Shown here: one piece after another, positions 17,648 through 26,681 of the stretch | Layout of the letters: every line of letters begins with the position of its first letter | Position numbering within the stretch: the first letter of the stretch is position 1 | DNA from: JAAZBA01 sp964461815 | GTDB taxonomy: Bacteria > Bacillota > Clostridia > Oscillospirales > QAMX01 | Direction of reading: 5' to 3' | Length of the DNA stretch: 64,000 nt | Assembly (NCBI GenBank): GCA_964461815.1 | Contig: CAYWVF010000003.1 | Coordinates: 1-64,000 of the forward strand | The notes under the pieces: generated by a model | The model's database searches: none | Told to the model about the DNA's origin: nothing | What the model saw: only the letters and a program-made list of their open reading frames with translations | Translations under genes and position numbers: made by a program

Positions 17648-17693
17648 GATGTAGGAGTTGATATGGTTGAAAACGAAAGAGCTTGATATAGTT

Positions 17694-19772
17694 ATGGGAC
17701 AAAAAAACGGGCATGAGAAGATCATCGCATTGGCAGGAAATCCAAATGTAGGTAAAAGTACGATATTCAATGCGTTGACAGGATTAAATCATCATACGGG
17801 AAATTGGCCGGGGAAAACAGTTACGAATGCGAGCGGAAGCTTTGAGTACCACGGAAGTGAATACATATTGGCAGATCTGCCGGGCTGCTATTCATTGCTG
17901 GCGCATTCTGCAGAGGAAGAGGTCGCACGTGATTTTATATGCTTTGCCGATGTGGATGTGGTAGTTGTGGTATGCGATGCAACATGCCTTGAACGTAACC
18001 TGAATCTTGTTTTGCAGACGATCGAAATAACGGAAAATGTGGTGGTTTGTGTAAATCTTTCGGATGAAGCACGTAAAAAAGGTATAAAAATAAACGAAGC
18101 TGAGTTATCTGCGATTCTAGGCGTACCTGTAGTCTGTACAGAAGCCAGAAGTTCAAAAGGCTTGGATAAGCTTCTGTATGAAGTAGCAGGTGCAGTAAAT
18201 ACCCATAAAGATACAATAAAGGTTCGGTATGCAGACTATATAGAAACTGCTGTGGAGCAGTTGGAGGAGATGCTGCAAGACGTCGGAGATATAGATATCA
18301 ATACAAGGTGGCTTGCACTCAGGATCATAGAAGATGATCCTAATCTAATGTGCAGAATAGAGGAGGAATATCCTTTTATAAAGAATGATAATATTCAAAA
18401 TAGGATCAAAATAATAAAGAATAGCATATCATCGGCAGGGATTTCCGAGCAAAAGCTGTCAGATGATATAATCAAAGGCATAATCTTTTGTGCGGAAAGT
18501 ATATGCAGTACAGTAGTTGAATTAAGAGATAAAGCATATAGCCAACGTGATAGACGTATAGATAAAATACTTACAGGCAGATACACCGCATTTCCGATCA
18601 TGATCTTACTCCTCGGGATCATTTTCTGGATAACTATAAAGGGAGCTAACTATCCGTCGCAAATATTGAACTCTGCTATGCTTTATGCGGAACAAAAGCT
18701 AATCGAGCTAATGAATATGATCTCCGCTCCTGAGTGGCTGTGCAGTGCTATGGTATATGGCGTTTTCCGAGTGTTGGGATGGGTAGTATCGGTGATGCTT
18801 CCGCCGATGGCGATCTTCTTCCCGTTTTTTACACTGCTGGAGGATCTCGGATATTTACCCAGAGTCGCATTCAATCTTGATAATTGCTTCAAAAAATGTC
18901 ATACATGCGGTAAACAGGCATTGACAATGTCTATGGGCTTCGGCTGTAATGCAGTAGGTGTAACAGGCTGTCGCATAATAGATTCACCGAGAGAACGTTT
19001 GATCGCAATCTTGACGAACAGCTTTGTACCGTGCAACGGTAAATTCCCTACGATCATATCTATTATTACGATATTCTTTGCACTATCAGCTTCAGGTGCT
19101 GTAGATGCTGCGATTTCTGTTGTATCTCTGTTGGTCGTGATATTTCTGGGAGTCGGAGCAACATTTTTAACGTCAAGGATATTATCAAAAACAGTGCTCA
19201 AAGGAAAGCCGTCATCATTTACTCTTGAATTGCCGCCGTATAGAGCACCTTTAGTTGGCAAGGTAATAGTGCGCTCAATACTTGATCGTACATTGTTTGT
19301 GCTAGGACGTGCGGTTGCGGTGGCTGCTCCGGCTGGATTGGTAATATGGATCATGGCAAATACATTTGTCGGAGACGTCTCTATTCTTGTACACTGTTCG
19401 GAGCTTTTAGATCCATTTGCACGTTTTATCGGGTTGGACGGAGTTATTCTGCTTGGTTTTATACTCGGATTGCCTGCAAATGAAATAGTATTGCCTATAG
19501 TCGTTATGACATATTTGTCGGGAAATACGATAAAGGATATAAATGATATAGCACAGCTGAGAACGATACTTATCGATAACGGCTGGACTTGGATCACAGG
19601 TGCTTGCACGATCATATTCTCACTGTTCCACTGGCCCTGCTCGACTACATTGATAACGATAAAAAAGGAAACGCACAGTATCATTTATACAGCTTTAGCT
19701 TTTATACTTCCGACGTGTATAGGGATAGTGCTGTGCGCTTTTATTGCAAATATTGCAAGATTTATACTGTGA
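17694..19772 (+). CDS. feoB: Ferrous iron transport protein FeoB
   Basis: FeoB of about 692 residues: an N-terminal GTPase domain, a helical spacer and a C-terminal membrane channel. G motifs are GNPNVGKS (G1), the Thr of TGNWPGKT (G2), DLPG (G3) and NLSD (G4). The membrane part contains the conserved MGFGCNAVGVTGCRII and SFVPCNGKFP. The start is uncertain. The best ribosome site (TAGGAG, 17652-17657) points to ATG 17663, which opens only a 7-codon frame ending at 17686. FeoB can then start at ATG 17694, eight bases on, or at an in-frame TTG at 17667. ATG 17694 gives the usual short N-terminus. It lies downstream of feoA in one operon. Confidence 0.92.
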   Translation: MGQKNGHEKIIALAGNPNVGKSTIFNALTGLNHHTGNWPGKTVTNASGSFEYHGSEYILADLPGCYSLLAHSAEEEVARDFICFADVDVVVVVCDATCLERNLNLVLQTIEITENVVVCVNLSDEARKKGIKINEAELSAILGVPVVCTEARSSKGLDKLLYEVAGAVNTHKDTIKVRYADYIETAVEQLEEMLQDVGDIDINTRWLALRIIEDDPNLMCRIEEEYPFIKNDNIQNRIKIIKNSISSAGISEQKLSDDIIKGIIFCAESICSTVVELRDKAYSQRDRRIDKILTGRYTAFPIMILLLGIIFWITIKGANYPSQILNSAMLYAEQKLIELMNMISAPEWLCSAMVYGVFRVLGWVVSVMLPPMAIFFPFFTLLEDLGYLPRVAFNLDNCFKKCHTCGKQALTMSMGFGCNAVGVTGCRIIDSPRERLIAILTNSFVPCNGKFPTIISIITIFFALSASGAVDAAISVVSLLVVIFLGVGATFLTSRILSKTVLKGKPSSFTLELPPYRAPLVGKVIVRSILDRTLFVLGRAVAVAAPAGLVIWIMANTFVGDVSILVHCSELLDPFARFIGLDGVILLGFILGLPANEIVLPIVVMTYLSGNTIKDINDIAQLRTILIDNGWTWITGACTIIFSLFHWPCSTTLITIKKETHSIIYTALAFILPTCIGIVLCAFIANIARFIL

Positions 19773-19779
19773 GCCTCCG

Positions 19780-20433
19780 CTATGCGATGTAGGAAAATAC
19801 CATTATAAAATGCATGAGCGTACCTAGCATTATGAATATGTGAAATACTTCATGAAAGCCGAATTTTTTACTGAAATTCGGCTTTTTCAAAGCATATAAA
19901 ACAGCACCGACAGTATAAAAAATTCCTCCTGCGACTGTCAATACTATTGCTATCGTCGGAAGTGTCAAAAAGCTCTTTATATCTACCAATATAAACCATC
20001 CCATCAATACGTATGCGGATGTATAGAGCCTTCTGGGAGCGTCCATCCAAAAAAGCTTGATTATTATACCTGAAAATGCGATCAACCATATAATGATCGT
20101 CAAGGGAATACCTTTATCGACAGAGAAAACATTGAGAAATATAGGTGTATACGATCCTGCGATGAGGAGATAAATTGCGGAGTGGTCGAGCTTTCTCATT
20201 CGCATGATAAGATCGTTCGGCCCCGAAATGTAATGATATATGCCACTCGAAAGGTAAAGTATTATCATAGATAAGCCGAATATTATAACAGATACCATAG
20301 ATATCAGTGGCAGATCATCTACTATCCGACCTTTTATGACCATTATGACTGTACCTATAACCGATAGCACAGCACCGAACAGGTGTGTAATACTGCTTAT
20401 TGGATCTCTTGCCTTCTCCACAAAACGTCTCAT
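19780..20433 (-). CDS. TrhA/hemolysin III family membrane protein (PAQR fold)
   Basis: A 217-residue protein with seven predicted membrane helices, of the hemolysin III/TrhA branch of the PAQR superfamily. Family residues are present: SSITHLFGA at the N-terminus, LSSGIYHY, RKLDHSAIYLLIAGSYTP and the C-terminal metal-site FHEVFHIFIMLGTLMHF. These proteins are linked to membrane-fluidity homeostasis; haemolytic activity is doubtful. A perfect AGGAGG precedes the ATG. It is convergent with feoB with only seven bases between, so no separate terminator fits. Confidence 0.88.
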   Translation of the reverse strand: MRRFVEKARDPISSITHLFGAVLSVIGTVIMVIKGRIVDDLPLISMVSVIIFGLSMIILYLSSGIYHYISGPNDLIMRMRKLDHSAIYLLIAGSYTPIFLNVFSVDKGIPLTIIIWLIAFSGIIIKLFWMDAPRRLYTSAYVLMGWFILVDIKSFLTLPTIAIVLTVAGGIFYTVGAVLYALKKPNFSKKFGFHEVFHIFIMLGTLMHFIMVFSYIA

Positions 20434-20509
20434 AATAACCTCCTAATATAGTTATTATCTCTACTTCATATATATTGTATCACTGCGTAACAATATTTTC
20501 AACAGCATA

Positions 20510-20538
20510 TTGTAAAAATTTTTTCTGTGTGATATAAT
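20510..20538 (+). promoter_or_regulatory. Sigma-A promoter for the DUF1836 gene
   Basis: TTGTAA (20510-20515), a 17-base spacer and TATAAT (20533-20538), 33 bases before the ATG. Confidence 0.7.
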
Positions 20539-20570
20539 ATTTTTAGACTATAATATGTAAGGAGTCTGTT

Positions 20571-21119
20571 ATGATAAAGAGTGAAATAGCATCTATCATA
20601 TCCTCTGCTTTTGATAATTGCAGCATTCCAAGCTCCGAGGTGCCGGATATAGATCTATATATGGATCAAATACTTACGCTTGTACACAGCACAAAGGGTC
20701 AGAATGAAGAGAAATCGTTGACCAAAACGATGATAAACAATTATACAAAGGAAAAGCTTTTGAAGCCCGTAAAGGGAAAGAAATACTCTAGACAGCACAT
20801 ACTCTTTATGCTGCTTGTGTATAATCTGAAATCAGTTCTGACGATAGAAGACATAAAAATGCTGATCGACTACTGTGACGCTGCTGTTTCGGATGAAACA
20901 GGATCGTATAAAAAGGATGAGCTGATAAAATTATACGATGAATGCTATAAGAAATACGATGATATAAGCCGTAGCCTTACGAATTTTATCGATGGATTCA
21001 TAAAGGATACGGAAAGTGAGCTCGATATGTTTGAAAATGTGCTGACGCTGTGTGCGATATCTTCTATAGCAAAAAAATCTGCCGAACAGCTGATAAAAGC
21101 GCTTTCGACAGAAAAATAA
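20571..21119 (+). CDS. DUF1836 domain protein, putative DNA-binding regulator
   Basis: A 182-residue protein of the DUF1836 family found in Firmicutes. The N-terminal half holds the signature segment with TMINNYTKEKLL, KGKKYSRQHI and LFMLLVYNLKSVL, which looks like a MerR-type helix-turn-helix (tyrosine-rich hinge and arginine). The C-terminal half is helical and acidic. The ATG has AAGGAG at good spacing, and it has its own promoter. The next gene has another promoter, so this appears monocistronic. The target genes are unknown. Confidence 0.8.
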   Translation: MIKSEIASIISSAFDNCSIPSSEVPDIDLYMDQILTLVHSTKGQNEEKSLTKTMINNYTKEKLLKPVKGKKYSRQHILFMLLVYNLKSVLTIEDIKMLIDYCDAAVSDETGSYKKDELIKLYDECYKKYDDISRSLTNFIDGFIKDTESELDMFENVLTLCAISSIAKKSAEQLIKALSTEK

Positions 21120-21132
21120 TGATGTATATAAC

Positions 21133-21161
21133 TTGTAATGTTAATATTTAGACATTATAAT
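21133..21161 (+). promoter_or_regulatory. Sigma-A promoter of the esterase/acyltransferase/DUF6320 operon
   Basis: TTGTAA (21133-21138), 17 bases, TATAAT (21156-21161). Transcription would begin near 21168, which leaves too short a leader for the ATG at 21175 and favours the GTG at 21220. Confidence 0.7.
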
Positions 21162-21219
21162 TAAATGTATCGGAATGCTCCTTTCTAAAAATCTACATCT
21201 AATGATCGGAGATCAACAA

Positions 21220-22134
21220 GTGGCAATAAATAAATACATGCGTGCGGCATTGAAAGCTTTGTCGTATCCTGATTTTGACATCAAGAAAAACTATAAGGCT
21301 GAAAGGATCATGGATAAGATTATGCATCCGCCGATAGCACTATCCTTTATAATGTGGGATCGTAAAATAACGGCAAATGGATATGATATACCGGTTAGGA
21401 TTTTTTTACCTAAGGTGCAGCTGTCTAAGGATATACTTGTATTCTTTCACGGAGGAGGCTGGGTCAGCGGTAATATAAATTCATATACGATGACATGTTC
21501 TCTTTTAGCTGAGAATACAGGAAGAAGAGTTTTATCTGTTGATTATCGTCTTGCACCTGAATATCCTTTCCCTTATGCACCGGAGGATTGTTATCTGGTG
21601 ACAAAGGAAATTTTCAACACCTCAGAGCAGCTGGGTATATCACATGATAATATCATACTGATAGGAGACAGCGCAGGCGGAAATCTTTCAGCAGCTGTGA
21701 GTCTTATGGCACGTGACAGAGGTGAGTTTTCAGTACATCGGCAGATACTTATATATCCTGCGACATATAATGATCATTCACCGGAGTCACCGTTTGATTC
21801 GGTACGTGATAATGGTGAGGATTATTTGCTGACATCTAAAAAGATTTGTGATTATATGGAGCTTTATTTGCAAGATAGAGATGATTTTAATAATCCGTAT
21901 TTTGCACCGTTGCTTGCAGATGATCTGAGCAACCAGCCCGATACGCTTATAATAACAGCGGAATACGATCCGCTTCGAGATGAAGGAGAGGCATATGGCA
22001 TGAAGCTGAGGGCGTTCGGAGCAAAAGTGCAGATACACCGTATGCCGGATGCTCTCCACGGCTTCTTTTCACTGCCTCCAAGATTTGTGCATGTGCGTCA
22101 AGCGTATGAGATGATAAATAATTTTATCAGATAA
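21220..22134 (+). CDS. Alpha/beta hydrolase, hormone-sensitive-lipase-type esterase
   Basis: About 304 residues with the family IV esterase signatures: oxyanion HGGG (77-80), the nucleophile Ser151 in GDSAGG, the acid Asp in EYDPLRDE and His in DALHGFF. It is expected to hydrolyse short acyl esters. The frame opens at an ATG at 21175, but that lies only seven bases after the likely transcription start. The GTG at 21220 has CGGAGA seven bases upstream and is preferred. It is the first of three co-directional genes (esterase, HHxxxDG acyltransferase, DUF6320), suggesting that the trio adds and removes an acyl group on one substrate. Confidence 0.85.
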   Translation: MAINKYMRAALKALSYPDFDIKKNYKAERIMDKIMHPPIALSFIMWDRKITANGYDIPVRIFLPKVQLSKDILVFFHGGGWVSGNINSYTMTCSLLAENTGRRVLSVDYRLAPEYPFPYAPEDCYLVTKEIFNTSEQLGISHDNIILIGDSAGGNLSAAVSLMARDRGEFSVHRQILIYPATYNDHSPESPFDSVRDNGEDYLLTSKKICDYMELYLQDRDDFNNPYFAPLLADDLSNQPDTLIITAEYDPLRDEGEAYGMKLRAFGAKVQIHRMPDALHGFFSLPPRFVHVRQAYEMINNFIR

Positions 22135-22168
22135 GACGGCAATAAACTGACAAAAGGTATGATTTTTA

Positions 22169-23416
22169 ATGAAATACAATTGGAAAAGACTTGATAATGC
22201 AGCAAAAATATTTCCGGCAGCAGCAAATAAGACCGATACACAGGTATTTCGCTTTTCATGTGAGCTTTATGAGGATATTGATCCGTTGATACTTGAAAAG
22301 GCTGTATCGTCGGCTGTACAGGAATTTAAGGTATTTCAATGTATTATGAAGCGTGGAATATTCTGGTATTATCTTGAGGAAACGGACAAGCTTCCGGTAA
22401 TATCGGAGGAATATAAGCCATTGTGCTCTAAGCTGTACAGGAAAAACAAGCCAGGACTTTTATATGAGGTGACATATTACAAAGAACGTATCAATCTGGA
22501 GGTACATCATGTGCTTACAGACGGAACAGGTGCGTTGAGGTTCCTACAAAGCATAGTTTCAAAGTATTTATCGGTAAGTCATGACATTCATGAGCCTCCA
22601 CTGGGATATGATGCATCTATTCATCAGATGAATGACGACAGCTTTTCAAAGTATTACAATGATGATAAGCCTGTAACGCATGTGAAAAATAAAAAAGCAG
22701 CTCAGATACACGGCGCACATCTTTCCGATGAGAAGCTGGGCGTGATAACAGGGCATGTCAGTGTAAAAAAGGTGCTTTCTGCCGCACATAAATATAATGC
22801 TACCATGACGGAATTCCTATCTGTTTGCCTTGTCAAGGCTATTGGTGAGACATTTACATTACGTGAAAGAAAAAATCCCATAGTGCTTGCGATTCCGGTG
22901 AATCTGAGAAAGTATTTCCCGTCAGAATCTGCGAGAAACTTCTTTAGCGTAATGTATATGGATTATACATTTTCAAATGGATCGGATTTTGAGTTTATAT
23001 TGACGAAGCTGAAGACTGATTTTTCAAAAAAGATCACAAAGGATAATCTGGCTGAAAATATCAACAAGTTTTTTAACCTTGAAAGCAACTTTGCGGTCAA
23101 GCTTGCGCCGCTGTTTTTTAAGGATATGGTTTTGAAGATCGCGTACGATCTGTCGATGAATGAAAGCACAGCCGGATTGTCCAATGTCGGTGTTGCCAGT
23201 ATGCCGTCTGTTCTTATGCCGTTTATCCGTTCCTTTGATATATGCTCTTCTACAAAAAAGCTACAGCTGTGTATTTGTTCTGTTGGAGATGTATTGAGTC
23301 TGAGCTTCACTTCTCCATTCGTAAGTACAGAGATACAGCGCTGCTTTTTTCGGATATTGAACGAGTTCGGAATACAGTCAGAAATATCTACAAACCTTAC
23401 GGATACTGACAAATAG
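22169..23416 (+). CDS. CoA-dependent acyltransferase, alcohol-acetyltransferase-like
   Basis: A 415-residue member of the condensation/BAHD-like acyltransferase superfamily. The active-site motif HHxxxDG is present as HHVLTDG (113-119). A second conserved region lies near residue 235-260 (IPVNLRKYFPS), where family members line the channel. It should transfer an acyl group from CoA or a carrier to an alcohol or amine. Homologues in Clostridia are usually annotated as alcohol acetyltransferase. Its position between a family IV esterase and a zinc-ribbon membrane protein suggests a dedicated acylation/deacylation unit, possibly at the membrane; the substrate is unknown. Confidence 0.75.
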   Translation: MKYNWKRLDNAAKIFPAAANKTDTQVFRFSCELYEDIDPLILEKAVSSAVQEFKVFQCIMKRGIFWYYLEETDKLPVISEEYKPLCSKLYRKNKPGLLYEVTYYKERINLEVHHVLTDGTGALRFLQSIVSKYLSVSHDIHEPPLGYDASIHQMNDDSFSKYYNDDKPVTHVKNKKAAQIHGAHLSDEKLGVITGHVSVKKVLSAAHKYNATMTEFLSVCLVKAIGETFTLRERKNPIVLAIPVNLRKYFPSESARNFFSVMYMDYTFSNGSDFEFILTKLKTDFSKKITKDNLAENINKFFNLESNFAVKLAPLFFKDMVLKIAYDLSMNESTAGLSNVGVASMPSVLMPFIRSFDICSSTKKLQLCICSVGDVLSLSFTSPFVSTEIQRCFFRILNEFGIQSEISTNLTDTDK

Positions 23417-23431
23417 GAGGTGACGAGAGAA

Positions 23432-24097
23432 ATGAAATTTTGCGAGAAATGCAAAGTGAATGTTCGTGGAAATGTGGAATTCTGCCCACTTTGCCACTCG
23501 AGACTGGTAATGGATGATGAAGACGTGAATGAGCTGTATCCACCGACACCATCTATTTATAAGCAATTCGAAATGTTTTTTAAGATATTATTCCTATCAA
23601 CGGTTTCCGGCGGAATATGCAGCATAGCTGTCAATTTACTGCTTCCAGAATCGGGATACTGGTCGGTACTCGTTGTTCTCGGAGTTATATGCTTCTGGAT
23701 ACTGCTTATAGTTGCTATCAGAAAACGAAACAATATTCCAAAGATAATAACTCAACAGGTGCTTTTGACATCGATTCTGAGTATTATCTGGGACTATATT
23801 ACAGGATGGCATCACTGGTCACTGGATTATGTGATCCCGATAGCATGTATAATAGGCATAATTGCGCTTATGGTCATTGCAAAGGTAATGAAGCTCCCGG
23901 CTGAGGAGTATATTATATGCCTGTTTGCGGACGTTATATTTGGAATAGTTCCGATCGTTTTTTATTTTACAGATATAATCGACACGGTAGTACCTACGGT
24001 GATATGTGTTGCACTCAGCTTGATCTCATTGATATCCGCATTCCTTTTTAAAGGTAAAGATATTCGATTGGAGCTGGAAAAGCGGCTGCATTTATGA
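23432..24097 (+). CDS. DUF6320-type zinc-ribbon membrane protein
   Basis: A 221-residue protein with an N-terminal zinc ribbon (CEKCKVN, then CPLCHSRL) and six hydrophobic segments over residues about 50-205, ending in a short basic-acidic tail. This matches the DUF6320 architecture, as far as can be judged by eye. AGGAGG lies eleven bases before the ATG at 23432; a GTG at 23420 overlaps the ribosome site and is rejected. It is the third gene after the esterase and acyltransferase. The role is unknown; it may anchor or feed the acyltransferase at the membrane. Confidence 0.7.
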   Translation: MKFCEKCKVNVRGNVEFCPLCHSRLVMDDEDVNELYPPTPSIYKQFEMFFKILFLSTVSGGICSIAVNLLLPESGYWSVLVVLGVICFWILLIVAIRKRNNIPKIITQQVLLTSILSIIWDYITGWHHWSLDYVIPIACIIGIIALMVIAKVMKLPAEEYIICLFADVIFGIVPIVFYFTDIIDTVVPTVICVALSLISLISAFLFKGKDIRLELEKRLHL

Positions 24098-24152
24098 TAC
24101 TTTTTGTCATTTGATTGTAATTTATTTTTAAGATATATGATACCAAATCAGG

Positions 24153-24182
24153 TTTACATTTGCGACGTATACATGTTATAAT
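24153..24182 (+). promoter_or_regulatory. Extended -10 promoter of the lipoprotein/HlyD operon
   Basis: TTTACA (24153-24158), 18 bases, then TGTTATAAT with an extended -10 TG and TATAAT at 24177-24182. It starts a transcript near 24189 with a leader of about 180 nucleotides. Confidence 0.65.
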
Positions 24183-24317
24183 TATCCTGCGACTTAGTAG
24201 GACATGTAGTACGTTGCTTTTTTTATGTAAAATTTTAGGTTGCAGGATACAAGTATACATCATGTCGTGTCGTAGTATATATGAAAAAAGCTATGTATTT
24301 GAAAAATCCCTGCAACA
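24183..24317 (+). promoter_or_regulatory. Leader with alternative stem partners
   Basis: GTTGCAGG (24239-24246) can pair upstream with CCTGCGAC (24186-24193), part of a 15-bp stem 24183-24197/24235-24249 with three G-U pairs. It can also pair downstream with CCTGCAAC (24309-24316), eight perfect pairs. A T7 run lies at 24218-24224. This switch-like layout is unexplained, and the predicted transcription start falls inside the first arm, so it could also be a DNA element. Confidence 0.35.
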
Positions 24318-24371
24318 AAACAATAACCTGTTACGTCTAATAGATGTACCTGAAAGAAAAGGAGAAAAGGT

Positions 24372-26675
24372 ATGAAAAAAGTAGTCAAAGTCATAAGCTT
24401 TATGATGGCACTTATATTTGTGCTGTCGGGTTGCAGCAGTAATGACAGTAAAAATGAGGATATTCCGGAGTATGTTTATTCTGCAAAGCTTATGGAAACA
24501 CCTGAAGATATCCAAGATATACACCAAATAAACTACCGTGACGGTAAGCTGTATATTTATTGTTCCATGATGGATGAAGAGGATGTATATAAAAGTGCGA
24601 TATGCTCTATGAATCCTGACGGAACGGATTTTACGACTATATATGTAACTGAAGAGTATGAGGATGAATCATTTTATATAAACTCATTTGCAGCGGGTTC
24701 GGATGGTTGTATTTGGATATCGGGAGAGAGTGGAAGCTACAATGAAGAAACCGGAGAGTATATTAACTCAAATTATATTAAAAAAATCGACGCTCAGGGA
24801 AATGAGATCAAAAATATAAAATTACTCGTAAATGGCGAAAATGAGAGCAGTACATCAACGGAAAACACATCGTCAAGTGACACACATTCCGAATTGATGT
24901 TAGCAGCATCAGTTGATTATTTCTATATTGATAAGCTCATAGCCGACGCTGAGGATAATTTGTATATCGTATCAAATTCTCTTATATATGTTTTCGACAG
25001 TGAAGGAAATTCTCTTTTTAACGTAGGTGATGAGAGCGGAAACTCATGGATACGTGCGGTGCAGCAGAGCAATGACGGTTCGGTATACGCATCCATGAGA
25101 AGTTCGGAAGGCTTTGAACTGAGAAAGATCAATGTAGAGACGAAAAAGTTTGATGAGTCAGTGGAATTACCTGAATCATTAGTAGATGCGGATGGTATGT
25201 ACTCTGGACCCGATTACAGCATGTATATGAATGACGGTTCAAATTTGATGGGTATTAACTTTGAAAACGGTACATCTACCGAGCCGGTGGAAATATTCAA
25301 CTGGGTAGATTCCGATATCGACAGTAATAATATTCAAGATGTTTTGTGCATCGGAAATGATACATACATCGTAAGCTGTTGGGATAGCAATTGGAATACA
25401 GAGCTGAATATGATCACAAAGCAGAAATACGAGGACTCCGAAAAAGAGATTATTACCCTTGGTACGCTGAACTATGGAAGTATTAAATCATCGGTCGTTA
25501 AGTTCAATAAGACTAATGATAAGTATAGGATAAAGCTGAAAGAATACTATACAGACGATCTTCAGACTGCGATCAATGCGGTGAATACGGATATTGCTAC
25601 AGGCAATGCACCTGATATTATCGAGCTGAATGCTCTTTCCGTGGATAATTACGTTTCTAAAGGCTTATTAGAGGATCTGTACCCGTATTTTGAAAATGAT
25701 GATGAAATATCAAAGGACGATTATGTACAGAGTGTTCTTAAAGCTCTTGAGATAGACGGTAAGCTTTATTCGATAACTCCGTCATTTTCTATAGTATCTG
25801 TTTTGGCGAAGGCATCTGTAGTAGGAAAAGACAGACACGGCTGGACTCTTGACGAGTTGTATGAAACACTTGACGCACAGCCGGATGGAACGATAGCTTT
25901 TGCCAATGCAACAAAGACGGATATGCTCTCAGCTCTCTGTATGATGAATATCAACAACTTTATCGATTACTCAACAGGTAAATGCAATTTTGAATCGGAT
26001 GAGTTTATCGATATCCTCGAATTTGCAAAGCAATTCAGCACTGATATAGATTATTCATCCGAGAATTACGAAAGTGAGCTTTCACAGATATATAGCGGAA
26101 AAGCTATGCTTTATCCCACTGAGATATATCAGATCGAAGACTTCCAGTTTATAAAAGGAGTTCTCGGAGAAGATGTTACATTCATCGGATACCCATCAGA
26201 AAATTCTTCGGGCACCTATGTGAGAACCTCCGAGGTCCTTGGTATTTCATCAAAGAGCAAGCATAAGGACGGCGCATGGGAATTTATTAAGACACTCCTT
26301 ACAGATGAACATCAAACAGACAGAAACAGCACCTGGAGCTTCCCGATAAAAAACAGTGCGCTAGATGAGATATTTGAGGAAGCAATGACTCCGAATACAT
26401 ATATTGATGAAAACGGTAACGAGGTAGAATCTCCGAAGATGGGCATTGGTATGGATGATTTCATGGTAGATATCATGGCGGCCACTCAGGAGGAGGTAGA
26501 CGAACTGAGATCTATTATAGATTCTATCGATTCCGTGTATAACAGATATAATACCTCTGTTTTGGATCTTATCATCGAGGATGCAGGTGCGTTCTTTGAG
26601 GGACAGAAAACAGCAAAGGATACAGCATCCATTATTCAGAACAGAGTACAAACCTACATCAACGAAAGCAGGTAA
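24372..26675 (+). CDS. Lipoprotein: propeller-like domain fused to a solute-binding domain (copy 1)
   Basis: A 767-residue lipoprotein. A signal peptide ends in the lipobox LSGC, with Cys near residue 21. Residues about 45-350 consist of repeated short beta strands with DG/DS turns (YRDGKLYIY, GSDGCIWISG, EDNLYIVSN, NDGSVYASM), which look like a beta-propeller. From about residue 360 on it is a family 1 extracellular solute-binding protein (VVKFNKTNDKYRIKL, DIATGNAPDIIEL, KHKDGAWEFIKTLL). It is much larger than an ordinary sugar-binding lipoprotein, so it may recognise a bigger ligand or a surface partner. It heads a six-gene operon whose last gene is a paralogue of the same size; two permeases follow immediately. 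Confidence 0.82.
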   Translation: MKKVVKVISFMMALIFVLSGCSSNDSKNEDIPEYVYSAKLMETPEDIQDIHQINYRDGKLYIYCSMMDEEDVYKSAICSMNPDGTDFTTIYVTEEYEDESFYINSFAAGSDGCIWISGESGSYNEETGEYINSNYIKKIDAQGNEIKNIKLLVNGENESSTSTENTSSSDTHSELMLAASVDYFYIDKLIADAEDNLYIVSNSLIYVFDSEGNSLFNVGDESGNSWIRAVQQSNDGSVYASMRSSEGFELRKINVETKKFDESVELPESLVDADGMYSGPDYSMYMNDGSNLMGINFENGTSTEPVEIFNWVDSDIDSNNIQDVLCIGNDTYIVSCWDSNWNTELNMITKQKYEDSEKEIITLGTLNYGSIKSSVVKFNKTNDKYRIKLKEYYTDDLQTAINAVNTDIATGNAPDIIELNALSVDNYVSKGLLEDLYPYFENDDEISKDDYVQSVLKALEIDGKLYSITPSFSIVSVLAKASVVGKDRHGWTLDELYETLDAQPDGTIAFANATKTDMLSALCMMNINNFIDYSTGKCNFESDEFIDILEFAKQFSTDIDYSSENYESELSQIYSGKAMLYPTEIYQIEDFQFIKGVLGEDVTFIGYPSENSSGTYVRTSEVLGISSKSKHKDGAWEFIKTLLTDEHQTDRNSTWSFPIKNSALDEIFEEAMTPNTYIDENGNEVESPKMGIGMDDFMVDIMAATQEEVDELRSIIDSIDSVYNRYNTSVLDLIIEDAGAFFEGQKTAKDTASIIQNRVQTYINESR

Positions 26676-26681
26676 TTTAAA

